Of a stretch of DNA of 64,000 nt, positions 1 through 12,888 are shown one piece after another. The notes beneath the pieces are model-generated. The model ran no database searches and was not told the DNA's origin. It saw only the letters and a program-made list of their open reading frames with translations. Source of the stretch: an uncultured Myxococcales bacterium (lineage in GTDB: Bacteria; Myxococcota_A; UBA9042); NCBI GenBank assembly GCA_903929795.1, contig CAIYWC010000161.1:16070-80069 (forward strand), given 5' to 3'. Both the position numbers and the translations under genes were made by a program. The number at the start of each line of letters is the position of its first letter. Position 1 is the first letter of the stretch.

Positions 1-3181
<3,181 letters not shown>

Positions 3182-3185
<4 letters not shown>

Positions 3186-3970
3186 CGGCGAACTGGCCGA
3201 TTCCACTGCGTTTTGGCCCGTGGCTGCTTTCGCAACGCTTGGCCGTCAGCGCCATGAGTGAGGTCTGGCTGGGCCACCGCGCCGACGATGCGACGCCGTG
3301 CGCCGTCAAGCGCGTGCTGCCGATCCACCGCAACGATGCGACGATTCTCGGGCTTTTTCAGCATGAAATCAGGGTGATGCAGCGCCTCGACGACGTCCAT
3401 CTGCCGCGGCTGCTGAGCCATGGCGAGGCGCGCGGCGTGCCGTGGTTGGCCATGCCGTTTTACCGCGGTGCGAGCTTGCGCACGCTGCTGGCGATGGGGC
3501 CGCTCGCGGTTGAGCCGGCGCGCTGGCTGATGGCCGAACTGGCGGACGCACTGGCGGCCGTGCATCGCGCCGGACTGGTGCACGCCGACGTTTCGCCGGA
3601 CAACGTGCACATTTGCGCGGACGGCGAAGTGCTCCTGCTCGATTTCGGCATCGCGGTCGAACAGGGGAGCACCGCCGTGTTGCGGCGCGGCAAGGCGTGC
3701 TACGCGTCCACGGAACAGGTCGCTGGCGCGCCGCTTACAGCCGCGACGGACTGGTTCGCGTTCGGCAGGATTCTCGCGCAACTGGGCGTGCGCGACCGGG
3801 ATCTGCGGGCGCATGAGGCGGATGCGACGGCGGCGACGGCCGTGCTACGCGCGCACGTGGCTCACGTCCAATCGCTTGGTGAAACGCAGGTTTGGCAGGC
3901 GGCGGAGGTGCGCGGCGAGGTCGTTACGGATCCGGGTCTGGACAAAGGCGCGACGACCGCGCGGCCCTGA
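3182..3970 (+). CDS. Small atypical serine/threonine protein kinase-like protein
   Basis: A 262-residue Hanks-type kinase-like protein. The ATP-anchoring lysine (CAVKRV, K43), the catalytic-loop aspartate (HADVSPDN, D136, where HRD is HAD) and the Mg-binding DFG (D154) are all present. The glycine-rich loop is not: its position reads AVSAMSEV instead of GxGxxGxV. The C-lobe after the activation segment is short, and there is no transmembrane helix or sensor domain. The GTG start overlaps the stop of the sigma-54 activator (GTGA), so the two are probably translated together and may work in one pathway. Whether it is catalytically active cannot be decided from sequence. Confidence 0.8.
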
Positions 3971-3973
3971 CCG

Positions 3974-5731
3974 TCAGACGCCCATCACGCCGGTCTCGTG
4001 CCGAATCACCTCGCGCTGTGGCGACGGCGGCGGCGCGACGTGGAGATCACCGGCGTGCCAGCGCAGGAACAGCAGGTTCTCCAGCGGCTCCTCAAACTCG
4101 AATTCGACCTGCGTCACGCCCTGGGCGGTCGCTTTTTCGACGCGGACGCGCAGGTGCGGAACGTCGATGACGTCGCCCGGCTTGGGCATCCGCGCCGGGT
4201 CCATGATCAGCTGCTCTGGCTGCGTGGACAGCAGCGGCGGACCGAGCGCTTCCAGGCGGATGCGGTTGGCGGCCGTCCGGGTCACCGCGATGTCCTTTTC
4301 CGAAACCGCGAGCGTGTTGAACTGTTGTGGCAGCGCCAGGTTGGACGACGCCATCAGCGCCGGCAGGTAAAAGCTGAGCACAGGATCGGGCGCCGCGAGC
4401 ATGACCACGTGCTTGCCGCCCAACTGCGTCAACGCCGGCGACGCAGCAAGCTTGGCCATGACCGGTGCCTGGGCGGCGACCAGCGCGCTGATACCCAGCA
4501 TGGCCAACGGCGCCCACATCAGGTGAATCCACACGAGCGTGCCGCGCGCCAGACGCGCCAACCGCAGCCCCGGCTGGGCCAGCAGCAGGTCCCGCAGGCC
4601 GAGCAGGAGCATCGCGACGAGTGCCGCCGACACCAAGCTCGGCGCCAGCAGCGTGCGCTGCGACGGCCAGGTCGCGGCCGGCGGAAAGAGCGCGAGGAGT
4701 GCGCCCACGGCCAGCGGCGGCCAGGCGCGCGCGTCCACCGGGTCCAGCGGCAGGCGTCTCAGCCCGCGCAGGACCAGCCACACGCAGAGCACGCTGATCG
4801 CCGCGACCGTCCAGGTCAGCGCTGGCGAGAGGACGGAAATCTCCACCGGCAAGCTGGCGATCAGCGCGCCCGCCAGCGAGGGCACGCGGTGGATCGCTTG
4901 GGCCAGGTAGCGCAACGGCTCGGTGCCCGGATCCAGGTACGCGCCGGACGCCGCTGCGCCGTAGCCGTGCGTCTTGTAGTAGGCCGCCCACAGCGCGAGC
5001 ACCAGCCCCAGCGGCGCCATGTGCAACAACGTCGTCAGCTTGGGCTTGCGGCCCAGCGCCACGGTCACCCAGATCGCCGCCACGCCCAGCGCCGTTTCTC
5101 CGCCGCACAGGCCGATGGCAAAAAGCAGCGGCGCGGCGACCTTGCCCGGCAGCCAGTCCTCGTCTTCCGCGCGCAGCCAAGCCCAAAAACCGAGCATCGC
5201 CGGCACCATCGACACCCAGGCATTGCGGTTGGAAATCCAGCAGCTGGCGGTCCAGTGCGACTCGTCGATCGCGTACAGCAGCGTCGCCAGCGTCGCCGTG
5301 CGCGGCGCCAGGAGCCGCCGGAAGATTGCCGCCGACACCGCGATCCCCGCAGCCTGCCACGCCAGACTGTGCAGGTGGTGCAGCCAGGCGTGCGGGCCGA
5401 TCACAAGCTCGTCCAGCATGTGGGTCAGCGCCGAGAGCGGGCGAAAAAAGTTGAGCCGCAGGTCCGGCAGCGTCCACCAGCCGTAGCCGTATTTCGTGCG
5501 CATCAGCACGTCAGCCGGGACGCCGTTGCCGAAATCGAAGAGCGTGAGCGGGCCAGGGTGGTGAAACGGGATGCGGCCGAGGAGCCCCGCGCGGTGGATC
5601 CAGTCGTCCAGCATCCAGCCGGAAAAGACCATCGGCGCGCAGAGCAGGGTCGCGAACAGGATGCCGTTGCGCGCCGGATGCAAAACGCTCCAGTTCACGA
5701 AACGCTGCAGCCGCGTCACCCCTTGCGCCAT
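3974..5731 (-). CDS. Polytopic membrane protein, GT-C glycosyltransferase-like
   Basis: A 585-residue protein with about ten hydrophobic segments spread over residues 20-430 and a soluble C-terminal part of about 140 residues. An early extracytoplasmic loop carries an acidic pair (GWMLDDWIHRA, about residue 40), followed by a conserved-looking NFFRPLSALTH stretch. This layout is typical of GT-C fold enzymes that use lipid-linked sugars, but I cannot name a family. The ATG lies 6 bases past the gyrA stop on the same strand, so it is probably co-transcribed with gyrA. It converges on the kinase-like gene with only 3 bases between them. The function is inferred from fold layout only. Confidence 0.7.
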   Translation of the reverse strand: MAQGVTRLQRFVNWSVLHPARNGILFATLLCAPMVFSGWMLDDWIHRAGLLGRIPFHHPGPLTLFDFGNGVPADVLMRTKYGYGWWTLPDLRLNFFRPLSALTHMLDELVIGPHAWLHHLHSLAWQAAGIAVSAAIFRRLLAPRTATLATLLYAIDESHWTASCWISNRNAWVSMVPAMLGFWAWLRAEDEDWLPGKVAAPLLFAIGLCGGETALGVAAIWVTVALGRKPKLTTLLHMAPLGLVLALWAAYYKTHGYGAAASGAYLDPGTEPLRYLAQAIHRVPSLAGALIASLPVEISVLSPALTWTVAAISVLCVWLVLRGLRRLPLDPVDARAWPPLAVGALLALFPPAATWPSQRTLLAPSLVSAALVAMLLLGLRDLLLAQPGLRLARLARGTLVWIHLMWAPLAMLGISALVAAQAPVMAKLAASPALTQLGGKHVVMLAAPDPVLSFYLPALMASSNLALPQQFNTLAVSEKDIAVTRTAANRIRLEALGPPLLSTQPEQLIMDPARMPKPGDVIDVPHLRVRVEKATAQGVTQVEFEFEEPLENLLFLRWHAGDLHVAPPPSPQREVIRHETGVMGV

Positions 5732-5737
5732 CCGGTG

Positions 5738-8341
5738 TTAGCCGCCTTTGTCGTCGCCGACGTCGCGCTCGGTAAAGTGCTCAAAACTCACGACTTTCTC
5801 GCCGTCGCCCAGGTTGATCAGCCGCACGCCTTGCGTGTTGCGGCCGATGACGCGGATTTCCGTGGCGAGAATGCGCAGCAGCGTGCCGCCGTCGGTGACC
5901 AGGATGACCTCGCCGTCGGGCTCAATCGCGCGGACGCCGACGACCTTGCCGTTGCGCGCCGTCGTCTTGATGGAAATCACGCCGCGCCCGCCGCGATTTT
6001 GCATCCGGTACGCAGTCGGCGGCGTGGCCTTGCCGTAGCCGTTCTCGCACACCGTCAGCAGCGCCAGGCCCTTGTAGCCGGTCTCGCCCTCGGTGTCCTC
6101 GCCCTCGATGGCCTCGACTTCCGGGGCTTCCTCGTCCACGACTTCCTGGCCCGTCCCTGGCACGACCGCCAAGCTGACGACGGAATCCTTGCCGTTCAAC
6201 AAGATACCGCGCACGCCGCGTGTCGCCCGACCCATCGGCCGCACGTCGGTGGAGTGGAAGTGGATCGACATGCCGTCGCGCGTTCCCAGCACGACGTTGT
6301 CGCTGTCGTGCAAGACCTTGGCGTCGATCAGGTCGTCGCCCTCGTCCAGCACGATGGCGATGATGCCGGTCGCGCGGATCTTGGCGTACTGCATGAGGTC
6401 GGTCTTCTTGACGGTGCCGAACTTGGTCGCCAGCAGCATGTAGGCGTCTTCGACGAATTCGCGAATCGGCACAACGGCTTTGACGTCCTCCTTGGCCTCG
6501 ACGGGAATCAGGTTGACGATCGGCTTGCCGCGCGTGCTCGCCGCGCCCGCCGGGACGTCGTAGACCTTCAAGCCGTAGACCTTGCCCAAGCTCGTGAAGA
6601 TCAACAGGTCCTGGTGCGCACTGGCGACGAACAGGTCGATGACGAAGTCCTCTTCCTTGGTCGACATGCCCGATTTACCGCGGCCGCCGCGCCGTTGCGC
6701 GCGATACGCAGACAGCGGCGTGCGCTTGATGTAGCCGGTGCGCGAAATGGTGACAACCATGTCCTCGTCGGCAATCAGGTCTTCCATCGACAGCGACGCG
6801 TGGTCTTCCACGATGTCCGTGCGCCGGGCGTCGCCGTATTCGTCGCGGATCGCGATGAGCTCCCCCTTGATCACGCCCATCAGCACGTCGTCGCTCTCCA
6901 ACACCGACTTCAACCACGCGATTTGCTTCATCAACTCGTCGAACTCGGCGCGGATCTTGTCGCGCTCCAAGCCCGTGAGCCGCTGCAGCCGCATGTCCAG
7001 GATCGCCTGCGCTTGCAGGTCGCTCAGGGCAAAACGCGTCACCAGGCGCTCGCGCGCGGCGGTCGGATCCGGGCTGGCACGGATGATTTCGATCACCTCG
7101 TCCAGGTGGTCCAACGCGATGAGCAAGCCCTGCAGAATGTGCGCGCGCGCCTCGGCCTGCTTGAGCAGAAACAGGCACCGGCGCGTCACGACTTCGCGGC
7201 GGTGGTCGATGAAATGCTCGAGCATCTCTTTCAACGTCAGCACCTGCGGCTGGCCCGCGACGATCGCCAAGTTGATGATACCAAAGCCAGATTGCAGCGC
7301 CGTCTGGTGGTAGAGGTGGTTGAGCACGACCTGGGCAATCGCGTCGCGCTTCAGCTCGATGACCATGCGCATGCCAGTCCGGTCGGACTCGTCGCGCAAG
7401 TCGCTGATGCCCTCGATCTTCTTGTCGCGCACAAGCTCAGCGATGTGCTCGATCAGCCGCGCCTTGTTCACCTGGTACGGCAGCTCGTCGACGATGATCG
7501 CCTCGCGGCCGCCTTTTTTCTCCGTCTCGATGTGGGTTTTTGCCCGCACCTTGATCTTGCCGCGGCCGGTCGCATACGCGTCCACGATGCCCTGGCGGCC
7601 AAAAATCGTACCGCCGGTTGGAAAATCCGGGCCTTTGACGAATTGCATCAACCCGCGCACGTCGACAAACGGATCCTCGATGAGCGCGATCGTCGCGTCG
7701 ATGATTTCGACCAGGTTGTGCGGCGGAATGTTGGTCGCCATGCCAACCGCGATGCCGCCGGACCCGTTGACAAGCAGGTTCGGCACGCGCGTGGGCAGCA
7801 CTGTCGGCTCGTGATCGTGACCGTCGTAATTGGGCTGGAAATCAACGGTTTCCTTGTCCAGATCCGCCAGCAGCTCGTGCGCCAGCTTGCTCATGCGCAC
7901 TTCGGTGTAACGCATCGCCGCCGCGGGATCGCCGTCGACCGAGCCGAAATTCCCCTGGCCGTCCACCAGCAGGTAGCGCAGCGCGAATGGCTGGGCCATG
8001 CGCACAATCGTGTCGTACACCGACTGATCGCCGTGCGGATGGTACTTGCCGATGCAGTCGCCGACGACGCGCGCCGACTTCTTGTAGGCCAAATTCCAAT
8101 TGTTTTTCAACTCGTACATCGTGAACAGCACGCGCCGGTGCACGGGCTTCAAGCCGTCGCGCACGTCGGGCAGCGCGCGGCCGACGATGACGCTCATGGC
8201 GTAATCGACGTACGACGAGCGCATCTCGTCTTCGATGTGGATGGTGGCAATATTGCCGGCGTTGTTGTCGCCGCCGCCGTTGCCGTCGCCGGGCGGCGGG
8301 GTCAGGTCGTCGACGCTGTCAGGTGTATCGCTGTTGGCCAT
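5738..8341 (-). CDS. gyrA: DNA gyrase subunit A
   Basis: Subunit of the type IIA topoisomerase that introduces negative supercoils; it cleaves and rejoins DNA through a tyrosine. The 867-residue product shows the breakage-reunion domain with catalytic Tyr145 in [11 protein letters not shown], the GyrA-box QRRGGRG in the C-terminal domain and a second QNRGGRG blade motif, so it is gyrase rather than ParC. The ATG at 8341 was chosen because GGAG lies 7 bases upstream; the frame stays open 26 codons further, but that stretch contains the likely promoter. A Gly/Asn/Asp-rich N-terminal extension of about 30 residues precedes the conserved start. In the quinolone-determining region the residue equivalent to E. 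coli Ser83 is Gln106 ([10 protein letters not shown]). Confidence 0.97.
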   Translation of the reverse strand: MANSDTPDSVDDLTPPPGDGNGGGDNNAGNIATIHIEDEMRSSYVDYAMSVIVGRALPDVRDGLKPVHRRVLFTMYELKNNWNLAYKKSARVVGDCIGKYHPHGDQSVYDTIVRMAQPFALRYLLVDGQGNFGSVDGDPAAAMRYTEVRMSKLAHELLADLDKETVDFQPNYDGHDHEPTVLPTRVPNLLVNGSGGIAVGMATNIPPHNLVEIIDATIALIEDPFVDVRGLMQFVKGPDFPTGGTIFGRQGIVDAYATGRGKIKVRAKTHIETEKKGGREAIIVDELPYQVNKARLIEHIAELVRDKKIEGISDLRDESDRTGMRMVIELKRDAIAQVVLNHLYHQTALQSGFGIINLAIVAGQPQVLTLKEMLEHFIDHRREVVTRRCLFLLKQAEARAHILQGLLIALDHLDEVIEIIRASPDPTAARERLVTRFALSDLQAQAILDMRLQRLTGLERDKIRAEFDELMKQIAWLKSVLESDDVLMGVIKGELIAIRDEYGDARRTDIVEDHASLSMEDLIADEDMVVTISRTGYIKRTPLSAYRAQRRGGRGKSGMSTKEEDFVIDLFVASAHQDLLIFTSLGKVYGLKVYDVPAGAASTRGKPIVNLIPVEAKEDVKAVVPIREFVEDAYMLLATKFGTVKKTDLMQYAKIRATGIIAIVLDEGDDLIDAKVLHDSDNVVLGTRDGMSIHFHSTDVRPMGRATRGVRGILLNGKDSVVSLAVVPGTGQEVVDEEAPEVEAIEGEDTEGETGYKGLALLTVCENGYGKATPPTAYRMQNRGGRGVISIKTTARNGKVVGVRAIEPDGEVILVTDGGTLLRILATEIRVIGRNTQGVRLINLGDGEKVVSFEHFTERDVGDDKGG

Positions 8342-8377
8342 GTAAGAACTCCGGGGCTGCCGGCTGAAGGGGCCCGA

Positions 8378-8406
8378 AGTGTACGCTGGATCGCGCCCCG
8401 CGTCAA
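8378..8406 (-). promoter_or_regulatory. Predicted sigma-70-type promoter of gyrA
   Basis: Read on the minus strand, TTGACG (8406-8401) and TACACT (8383-8378) are separated by exactly 17 bases, upstream of the GGAG and ATG of gyrA. The predicted leader is about 30 nt. Confidence 0.6.
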
Positions 8407-8465
8407 CGCGACCGGCCACCTGCGTCGCAAGCTAACCTCTTGAAAGAACGCGATTCCTCTCTGTG

Positions 8466-8580
8466 CGCTCCGACCGAAGTTCGAGATCGTCCGTCCGCGA
8501 TCCGCAGGGTGCCACCGGAGGTGCACGCTTGCGGTCCCAGTCCGAAATGCAACAGCTCTGACCGCAAGATTTTGGTGTTG
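8466..8580 (-). repeat. Dispersed intergenic repeat, copy A
   Basis: One of three related stretches in the window. The invariant 17-base core CTGTTGCATTTCGGACT lies at 8555-8539 on the minus strand; similarity to copy C covers about 110 bases, ending near GATCTCGA. This copy contains a perfect 9-bp inverted repeat, CTTGCGGTC (8528-8536) and GACCGCAAG (8560-8568), flanking the core. It lies between the divergent gyrA and UDP-glucose dehydrogenase genes. Outside the repeat and the two promoters, the rest of the 420-base gap shows nothing I recognise. Confidence 0.7.
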
Positions 8581-8680
8581 GAGATTAGGTTGAGATTCTT
8601 GAGCCGCGGCCGCGCCGCACCGCGATTCACGTTGGCCGCAACGTGGGCTGGCCGCCCGCGTGACAATCCGCCGCGAACGG

Positions 8681-8710
8681 TTGACCGAATTGCGCGGCAA
8701 ACCGTACACT
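8681..8710 (+). promoter_or_regulatory. Predicted sigma-70-type promoter of the UDP-glucose dehydrogenase gene
   Basis: TTGACC (8681-8686) and TACACT (8705-8710) with an 18-base spacer, about 50 bases before the ATG at 8762. Confidence 0.5.
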
Positions 8711-8761
8711 GCGGGCCCTTTCGCGGGCGCGATCCTGCTGCCCGAACGGCTGTGAGAAGTC

Positions 8762-10063
8762 ATGAAGATTGCTGTGATTGGAACTGGTTACGTGGGTCTT
8801 GTCGCCGGCGCCTGCTTTGCCCACAGCGGCAACCATGTGACGTGCGTGGACATCGACGTGCAAAAAGTCGAGCGCCTGCGCCGCGGCGAAATCCCGATTT
8901 TTGAACCGGGCCTGGACGAGCTGGTGCTGAACAACGTCGCGCACGGCCGGCTGCATTTCACCACGTCGACCGCGGAAGCGGTGGCGGACGCGCAGGCGGT
9001 GTTCATCGCCGTGGGCACGCCGCCGCAGGAGGACGGCTCCGCGGACCTGTCGCGCGTGCTCCAGGTGGCGCGGACCATCGCCGACAGCCTGACGGACTAC
9101 ACGGTGGTCGTGACCAAATCGACCGTGCCGATCGGCACCAACGCCAAGGTCCACGATATTCTGGCGGCGCACGCGAAGCACGGCTTTGACGTGGCGTCCA
9201 ATCCGGAATTCTTGAAAGAAGGCGCGGCGTTGGACGATTTCCTCAAGCCCGACCGCGTCGTGATTGGCACCGCGACCGAGCGCGCGCGCGGGGTTCTGCA
9301 CGAGCTGTACCTGCCGTTCGTCGAGAACCCGGAGCAGATCCTGTTCATGGACATCCGCTCGGCGGAGATGACGAAGTATGCGGCCAACGCGATGCTGGCG
9401 ACGCGTATTTCATTCATGAATGAAGTCGCGAACTTGTGCGAAAAAGTCGGCGCCGACGTCACCGAAGTCAAGCGCGGCATCGGCACGGACAGCCGGATCG
9501 GCATGGCGTTCCTCAACGCCGGTATCGGCTACGGCGGCTCGTGTTTTCCCAAGGATGTCAAAGCGTTGATGATGACAGGCCGCCAGAACGGCTTCGCCAT
9601 GGAGATTCTGTCGGCGGTGGAGTCGGTCAACGACCAACAGAAGTCGGTGCTGGCGCGCAAAGTTCAGGAGACTTTTGGCGCGCACCTGGCGGGCAAGCGC
9701 GTCGCGCTGCTCGGCCTCGCGTTCAAGCCGGACACGGACGACATGCGCGAGGCGCCCGCGCTGGTGATCGCGCGCACGCTGACGCGCGACGGCGCGCAGG
9801 TGGTGGCCTACGACCCGGTCGCCACGGATACGGCGCGCGTTGAGCTGGGCGAATCCATTGTGTATGCAGGCAGTTGGCAAGAAGCGGTCGCGAACGCGGA
9901 CGCGATCCTGCTGGTGACGGAGTGGCGCGAGTTGCGCGGGATTTCGCCTGCGGAGCTGGCCGCCGCGACGCCGTGCCGGCTGGTCTTTGATGGCCGCAAC
10001 GCGCTCGATCCGACCGCGATGCGCGCCGCGGGCTTTGCCTATCACGCCATGGGTCGGCCGTAG
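8762..10063 (+). CDS. ugd: UDP-glucose 6-dehydrogenase
   Basis: Oxidises UDP-glucose to UDP-glucuronate with two NAD+, feeding acidic surface polysaccharides. The 433-residue protein has the N-terminal Rossmann motif GTGYVGL, the central dimer/substrate domain, the catalytic cysteine in GYGGSCFPKD (about residue 261) and the C-terminal UDP-binding domain (ALLGLAFKPDTDDMREAP). Length is normal for the single-domain bacterial enzyme. The ATG follows a weak GAGAAG ribosome-binding site. It has its own promoter and converges on the dus gene with 12 bases between stops. A second, more distant nucleotide-sugar dehydrogenase lies at 20465-21775. The preference for UDP-glucose over UDP-mannose-type substrates is inferred from overall similarity. 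Confidence 0.92.
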   Translation: MKIAVIGTGYVGLVAGACFAHSGNHVTCVDIDVQKVERLRRGEIPIFEPGLDELVLNNVAHGRLHFTTSTAEAVADAQAVFIAVGTPPQEDGSADLSRVLQVARTIADSLTDYTVVVTKSTVPIGTNAKVHDILAAHAKHGFDVASNPEFLKEGAALDDFLKPDRVVIGTATERARGVLHELYLPFVENPEQILFMDIRSAEMTKYAANAMLATRISFMNEVANLCEKVGADVTEVKRGIGTDSRIGMAFLNAGIGYGGSCFPKDVKALMMTGRQNGFAMEILSAVESVNDQQKSVLARKVQETFGAHLAGKRVALLGLAFKPDTDDMREAPALVIARTLTRDGAQVVAYDPVATDTARVELGESIVYAGSWQEAVANADAILLVTEWRELRGISPAELAAATPCRLVFDGRNALDPTAMRAAGFAYHAMGRP

Positions 10064-10075
10064 CCCGCGTAATGA

Positions 10076-11197
10076 TTACGCCGCGACGCTGACTTGCACC
10101 GCGTCCACGCGCGCGGCCTCCGCCCACGTTTCCAGCTCCCCGGTGTCGGCGGCGACAAAAAACCGCTCGATCCAGTCGAACATCGCCTCGGTCGTTTGAG
10201 CCCGCATCGCGCGTTCGCGCAGCAACGACCCGAATTCCATGCCTTTTGTCATCCGCGCGAGCACCTGCTTCAGGCGCCCGGGGATCGCGTGCGCCGGGAT
10301 CCGCTCGGCGGCCATCTCGGCAAACGCCCGCAGCACGCGCAGGCGCTCGGCGCCATCGACCACGCGCTGCGGCTTGCCGTGAATCAGGTCATCGATCTGC
10401 CCGAAAATCCACGGATTCATGATCGCTGCGCGGCCGATCATCACGCCCGCGACGCCCGGCGTGCGCGCGCGCCAGATCGCCTCTTCCGCCGTCGTCACGT
10501 CGCCTGAACCGACCACGGGCACCCGCACGTTCGCCGCGACGTCGGCCACCACCTGCCAATCCGCCTCGCCCGTGTAGAGCTGCAGCCGCGTCCGGCCGTG
10601 CACCGCGATCATCTGCGCCCCGGCTTCTTCAACCATTTTAGCAACTTGCACGGCATTGATCGAGTCCGCACCCCAGCCGCTGCGGATCTTCACCGTCACC
10701 GGCACCTGCACCGCGCCCACGGTCCGCTCCACCAGCCGTGCCAGCGCATCGCACTGCCGCATCAGCTCCGCGCCGCCGCCGCGTTTGACGACTTTTGGCG
10801 CCGGGCAGCCGCAGTTGATGTCGACGATTTGCGCGCCGGCGTCCTGCGCGATCTGCGCCGCGTTCGCCATCCGCTCGATCTCCGCGCCGAAGATCTGCAC
10901 GGACAGCGGGTTCTCGATCGTCGCGTCGAACGCCAGGCGCGCGGCGGACTTCATGTTGGCGCGCGTCAGGCCTTCGATTGAAATGAATTCAGTGACATAC
11001 AGACCGACCGTGTCCGTCGACGCCAAGCCGCACATCCGGCGGAACGCGCTGTCGGTCACGCCGGACATGGGCGCGAGCACGAACGGGCGCTGGACGCGGA
11101 CCGGCCCGATGTTGAAAGGCGCGATGTCCGCGTGCGGTCCGGGACCGACGCCCAGCGCGGTACTCGTCGTCGGTGTCAATTCAGGGGCGTTGGCCAT
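10076..11197 (-). CDS. dusB: tRNA-dihydrouridine synthase (DusB-like)
   Basis: FMN enzyme reducing uridines in the tRNA D-loop. The 373-residue protein has the FMN-binding start PFVLAPMSGVTDSAFRR, the catalytic cysteine in INCGCPAPK, the KIRSGWG strand, the HGRTR tRNA/phosphate motif and VMIGRAAIMNPWIF near the end of the barrel. A low-complexity N-terminus of about 30 residues precedes the domain. DusB is the best match among bacterial Dus groups, but the assignment to B rather than A or C is from overall feel. No clear ribosome-binding site precedes the ATG. A TAGACT hexamer about 45 bases upstream could be a -10 element. Confidence 0.88.
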   Translation of the reverse strand: MANAPELTPTTSTALGVGPGPHADIAPFNIGPVRVQRPFVLAPMSGVTDSAFRRMCGLASTDTVGLYVTEFISIEGLTRANMKSAARLAFDATIENPLSVQIFGAEIERMANAAQIAQDAGAQIVDINCGCPAPKVVKRGGGAELMRQCDALARLVERTVGAVQVPVTVKIRSGWGADSINAVQVAKMVEEAGAQMIAVHGRTRLQLYTGEADWQVVADVAANVRVPVVGSGDVTTAEEAIWRARTPGVAGVMIGRAAIMNPWIFGQIDDLIHGKPQRVVDGAERLRVLRAFAEMAAERIPAHAIPGRLKQVLARMTKGMEFGSLLRERAMRAQTTEAMFDWIERFFVAADTGELETWAEAARVDAVQVSVAA

Positions 11198-11259
11198 GGC
11201 GTGGGTGCAAATCGGCGCGCAGGGTCGCGCGGGGCCGGCAGTCTACACATGCTGACCGC

Positions 11260-11390
11260 AAACGAACACCCCATTTCCATGGGCAGACCTGTTGCATTTC
11301 GGACTTGGACCGCGAGCGCGCACCTCCGGAGGCACGGCGCGGATGACGGAGGCTGCGACGTGGGAATTCGGTCAGCTTGCAAAGCGGCTT
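11260..11390 (+). repeat. Dispersed intergenic repeat, copy B
   Basis: The core CTGTTGCATTTCGGACT lies at 11289-11305 on the plus strand; homology to copy A continues through the CACCTCCGGAGG palindrome and a GGATG(A)CGGA stretch, and more weakly beyond. It occupies the gap between the stop of a cyclic-nucleotide-binding protein and the start of dusB. The left part is more diverged than in copies A and C and lacks the 9-bp inverted repeat. Confidence 0.6.
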
Positions 11391-11420
11391 GCGGCGCTCG
11401 CGTCGCAGAATTCGGCGCTG

Positions 11421-12065
11421 TCAGCGCGGCAGCTTGTGGGGCAGGGTCACCTGGCTGTCGGGCCGCAGGAAGGTCACGCGGTCCAGGTCAGCCAGGTTCT
11501 GCGTGTCCTCGATCTTGACGTCCCAGTCATCGATCGCGGCCTGCACTTTCATCAACGCCGGGCGTGTCGCCGGCGCCGCCGCCACCACTTGCGAGGCCGA
11601 CTGCGCGCGGCCGCGGTTGCCGCTCAGGATCGTCGTCAGCCGCTGGTTCGCCATCCGCAGCTGCCGTACGCCGGCGATGGCAATCTGCTCCTGAAACCGC
11701 AGCGCCACCGGGCTCGATGCGCGCAGCAGCTTCTCAAACACGTCGCGCGTCAGCTCCAGCGCCACGACGGGCTCCTCCGCCACCACGGACGCCGACCGCG
11801 GCGAGCGATCCACAAGCGCCAGCTGCCCGACGATCTGCCCCGCGCGCAGCGTCGCCAGCACTTTGTCGCCTTCTTCCGTGCGCTTGGTCACGTTCACGGA
11901 CCCGGTCGCAAGCAAAAAGCACGACTGCCCGACGGTCCCTTCGCGGCAGAGCACGTCGCCCTGGGCATAAGCCCGCGCTGGCGCGGCAGAAGCCAGCAAT
12001 TTCAGCTCATTGGACGGGTAGTCCTGCAGCGCCGGCAGGGCGCGCAAGTCAATTTGTTCGGACAT
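11421..12065 (-). CDS. Stand-alone cyclic-nucleotide-binding domain protein
   Basis: A 214-residue protein with one Crp-type cyclic-nucleotide-binding domain at about residues 15-130. The beta-roll is recognisable from YAQGDVLCREG, CFLLATGSVNVTKR and AGQIVGQLALVDRSPRSASVVA, the last being the phosphate-binding cassette with Arg and Ser. There is no helix-turn-helix, so it is not a Crp/Fnr transcription factor; the C-terminal 80 residues are Ala-rich and unassigned. The ATG at 12065 follows GGAG at good spacing. It lies downstream of a similar protein on the same strand, and the pair may be an operon. The ligand is unknown. Confidence 0.8.
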   Translation of the reverse strand: MSEQIDLRALPALQDYPSNELKLLASAAPARAYAQGDVLCREGTVGQSCFLLATGSVNVTKRTEEGDKVLATLRAGQIVGQLALVDRSPRSASVVAEEPVVALELTRDVFEKLLRASSPVALRFQEQIAIAGVRQLRMANQRLTTILSGNRGRAQSASQVVAAAPATRPALMKVQAAIDDWDVKIEDTQNLADLDRVTFLRPDSQVTLPHKLPR

Positions 12066-12147
12066 GGCGTTCTCCACAGGTCAAGGGCCGGTCGGGGCGG
12101 TTTCCAAAGTCGTTGATGAATGGGGCAATTGAATCAATGGCTTGAGT

Positions 12148-12720
12148 CTAGTCGCCCGTCAGCCGCGCCCAAATGCGCGACAGCAGTGAAGGCGAGTCCG
12201 ACGGCTCCGACGGCGTTCGACCGGCCGGACCCACCGGCGCCGCCTTGAATGCTCCGCTGGTCTTGGGATTCAGCAACGTATCGATCTGCTTGTTGATTTG
12301 CCGCAATCGCCGGGTCACGTCGCTGATGACGGCGCTGATGATAGTCGCGCTCGCCGCCGGGCACGTCTGACGCAGCTGCAAGAGGCCGGCGCGGTTCAGC
12401 TCATAGACAATGGTTTCGCTGACCGCCGTGACCGTGCATGCCCGCGGCGCCGGGTCCAGGACTGCCATCTCGCCCACGACCTCGCCCGCGCCGATGGAGC
12501 CGACCGTCGTTCGCACGCCCTTGACGTCGTCCAATTCCACCCGCAGGTGGCCGCCGGAGACGATCACCATCGTGTCGCCGCGTTCGCCCTGAGCGAAGAC
12601 GGTCTCGCCAGCGCCGAATTGCCGCACCCGGAGCACGCCGATCACGGCATCGCACGCAGCGTCGTCAAAATCCTTGAACAGCGGAATACGGCGCAAGATC
12701 GCCCGATTTTGATCCGACAT
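12148..12720 (-). CDS. Stand-alone cyclic-nucleotide-binding domain protein
   Basis: A 190-residue protein with a Crp-like domain at about residues 10-130 (FGAGETVFAQGERGDTMVIV, then GEVVGEMAVLDPAPRACTV as phosphate-binding cassette). It has no DNA-binding domain; the Pro/Ser-rich C-terminus ends in a short amphipathic stretch (LLSRIWARLTGD). The ATG at 12720 is preceded by GGGAG at 5 bases. It is upstream of and distantly similar to the protein ending at 11421. In related bacteria such proteins often occur in signalling or motility clusters, but nothing here fixes the role. Confidence 0.8.
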   Translation of the reverse strand: MSDQNRAILRRIPLFKDFDDAACDAVIGVLRVRQFGAGETVFAQGERGDTMVIVSGGHLRVELDDVKGVRTTVGSIGAGEVVGEMAVLDPAPRACTVTAVSETIVYELNRAGLLQLRQTCPAASATIISAVISDVTRRLRQINKQIDTLLNPKTSGAFKAAPVGPAGRTPSEPSDSPSLLSRIWARLTGD

Positions 12721-12888
12721 CACAACTCCCCACAGCTGGACGAACGCCGCAAAGGCGCTGCCGACGCCGTGTCCCGACCCACACGTGGCATTGCCGCGAT
12801 GTTACCACGGATTCGCTTGGGCGCCAGTCCGCGCGCACAACCCCACGGTCAACTTGCGCAGTGGCCATGGCGGCATCATCCTGTAGGC

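Noticed and set aside
3998..8443. Very long open frame on the plus strand across gyrA
   Set aside because: Antisense of gyrA and the membrane protein in GC-rich sequence; composition shows Arg/Gln-rich shadow coding.
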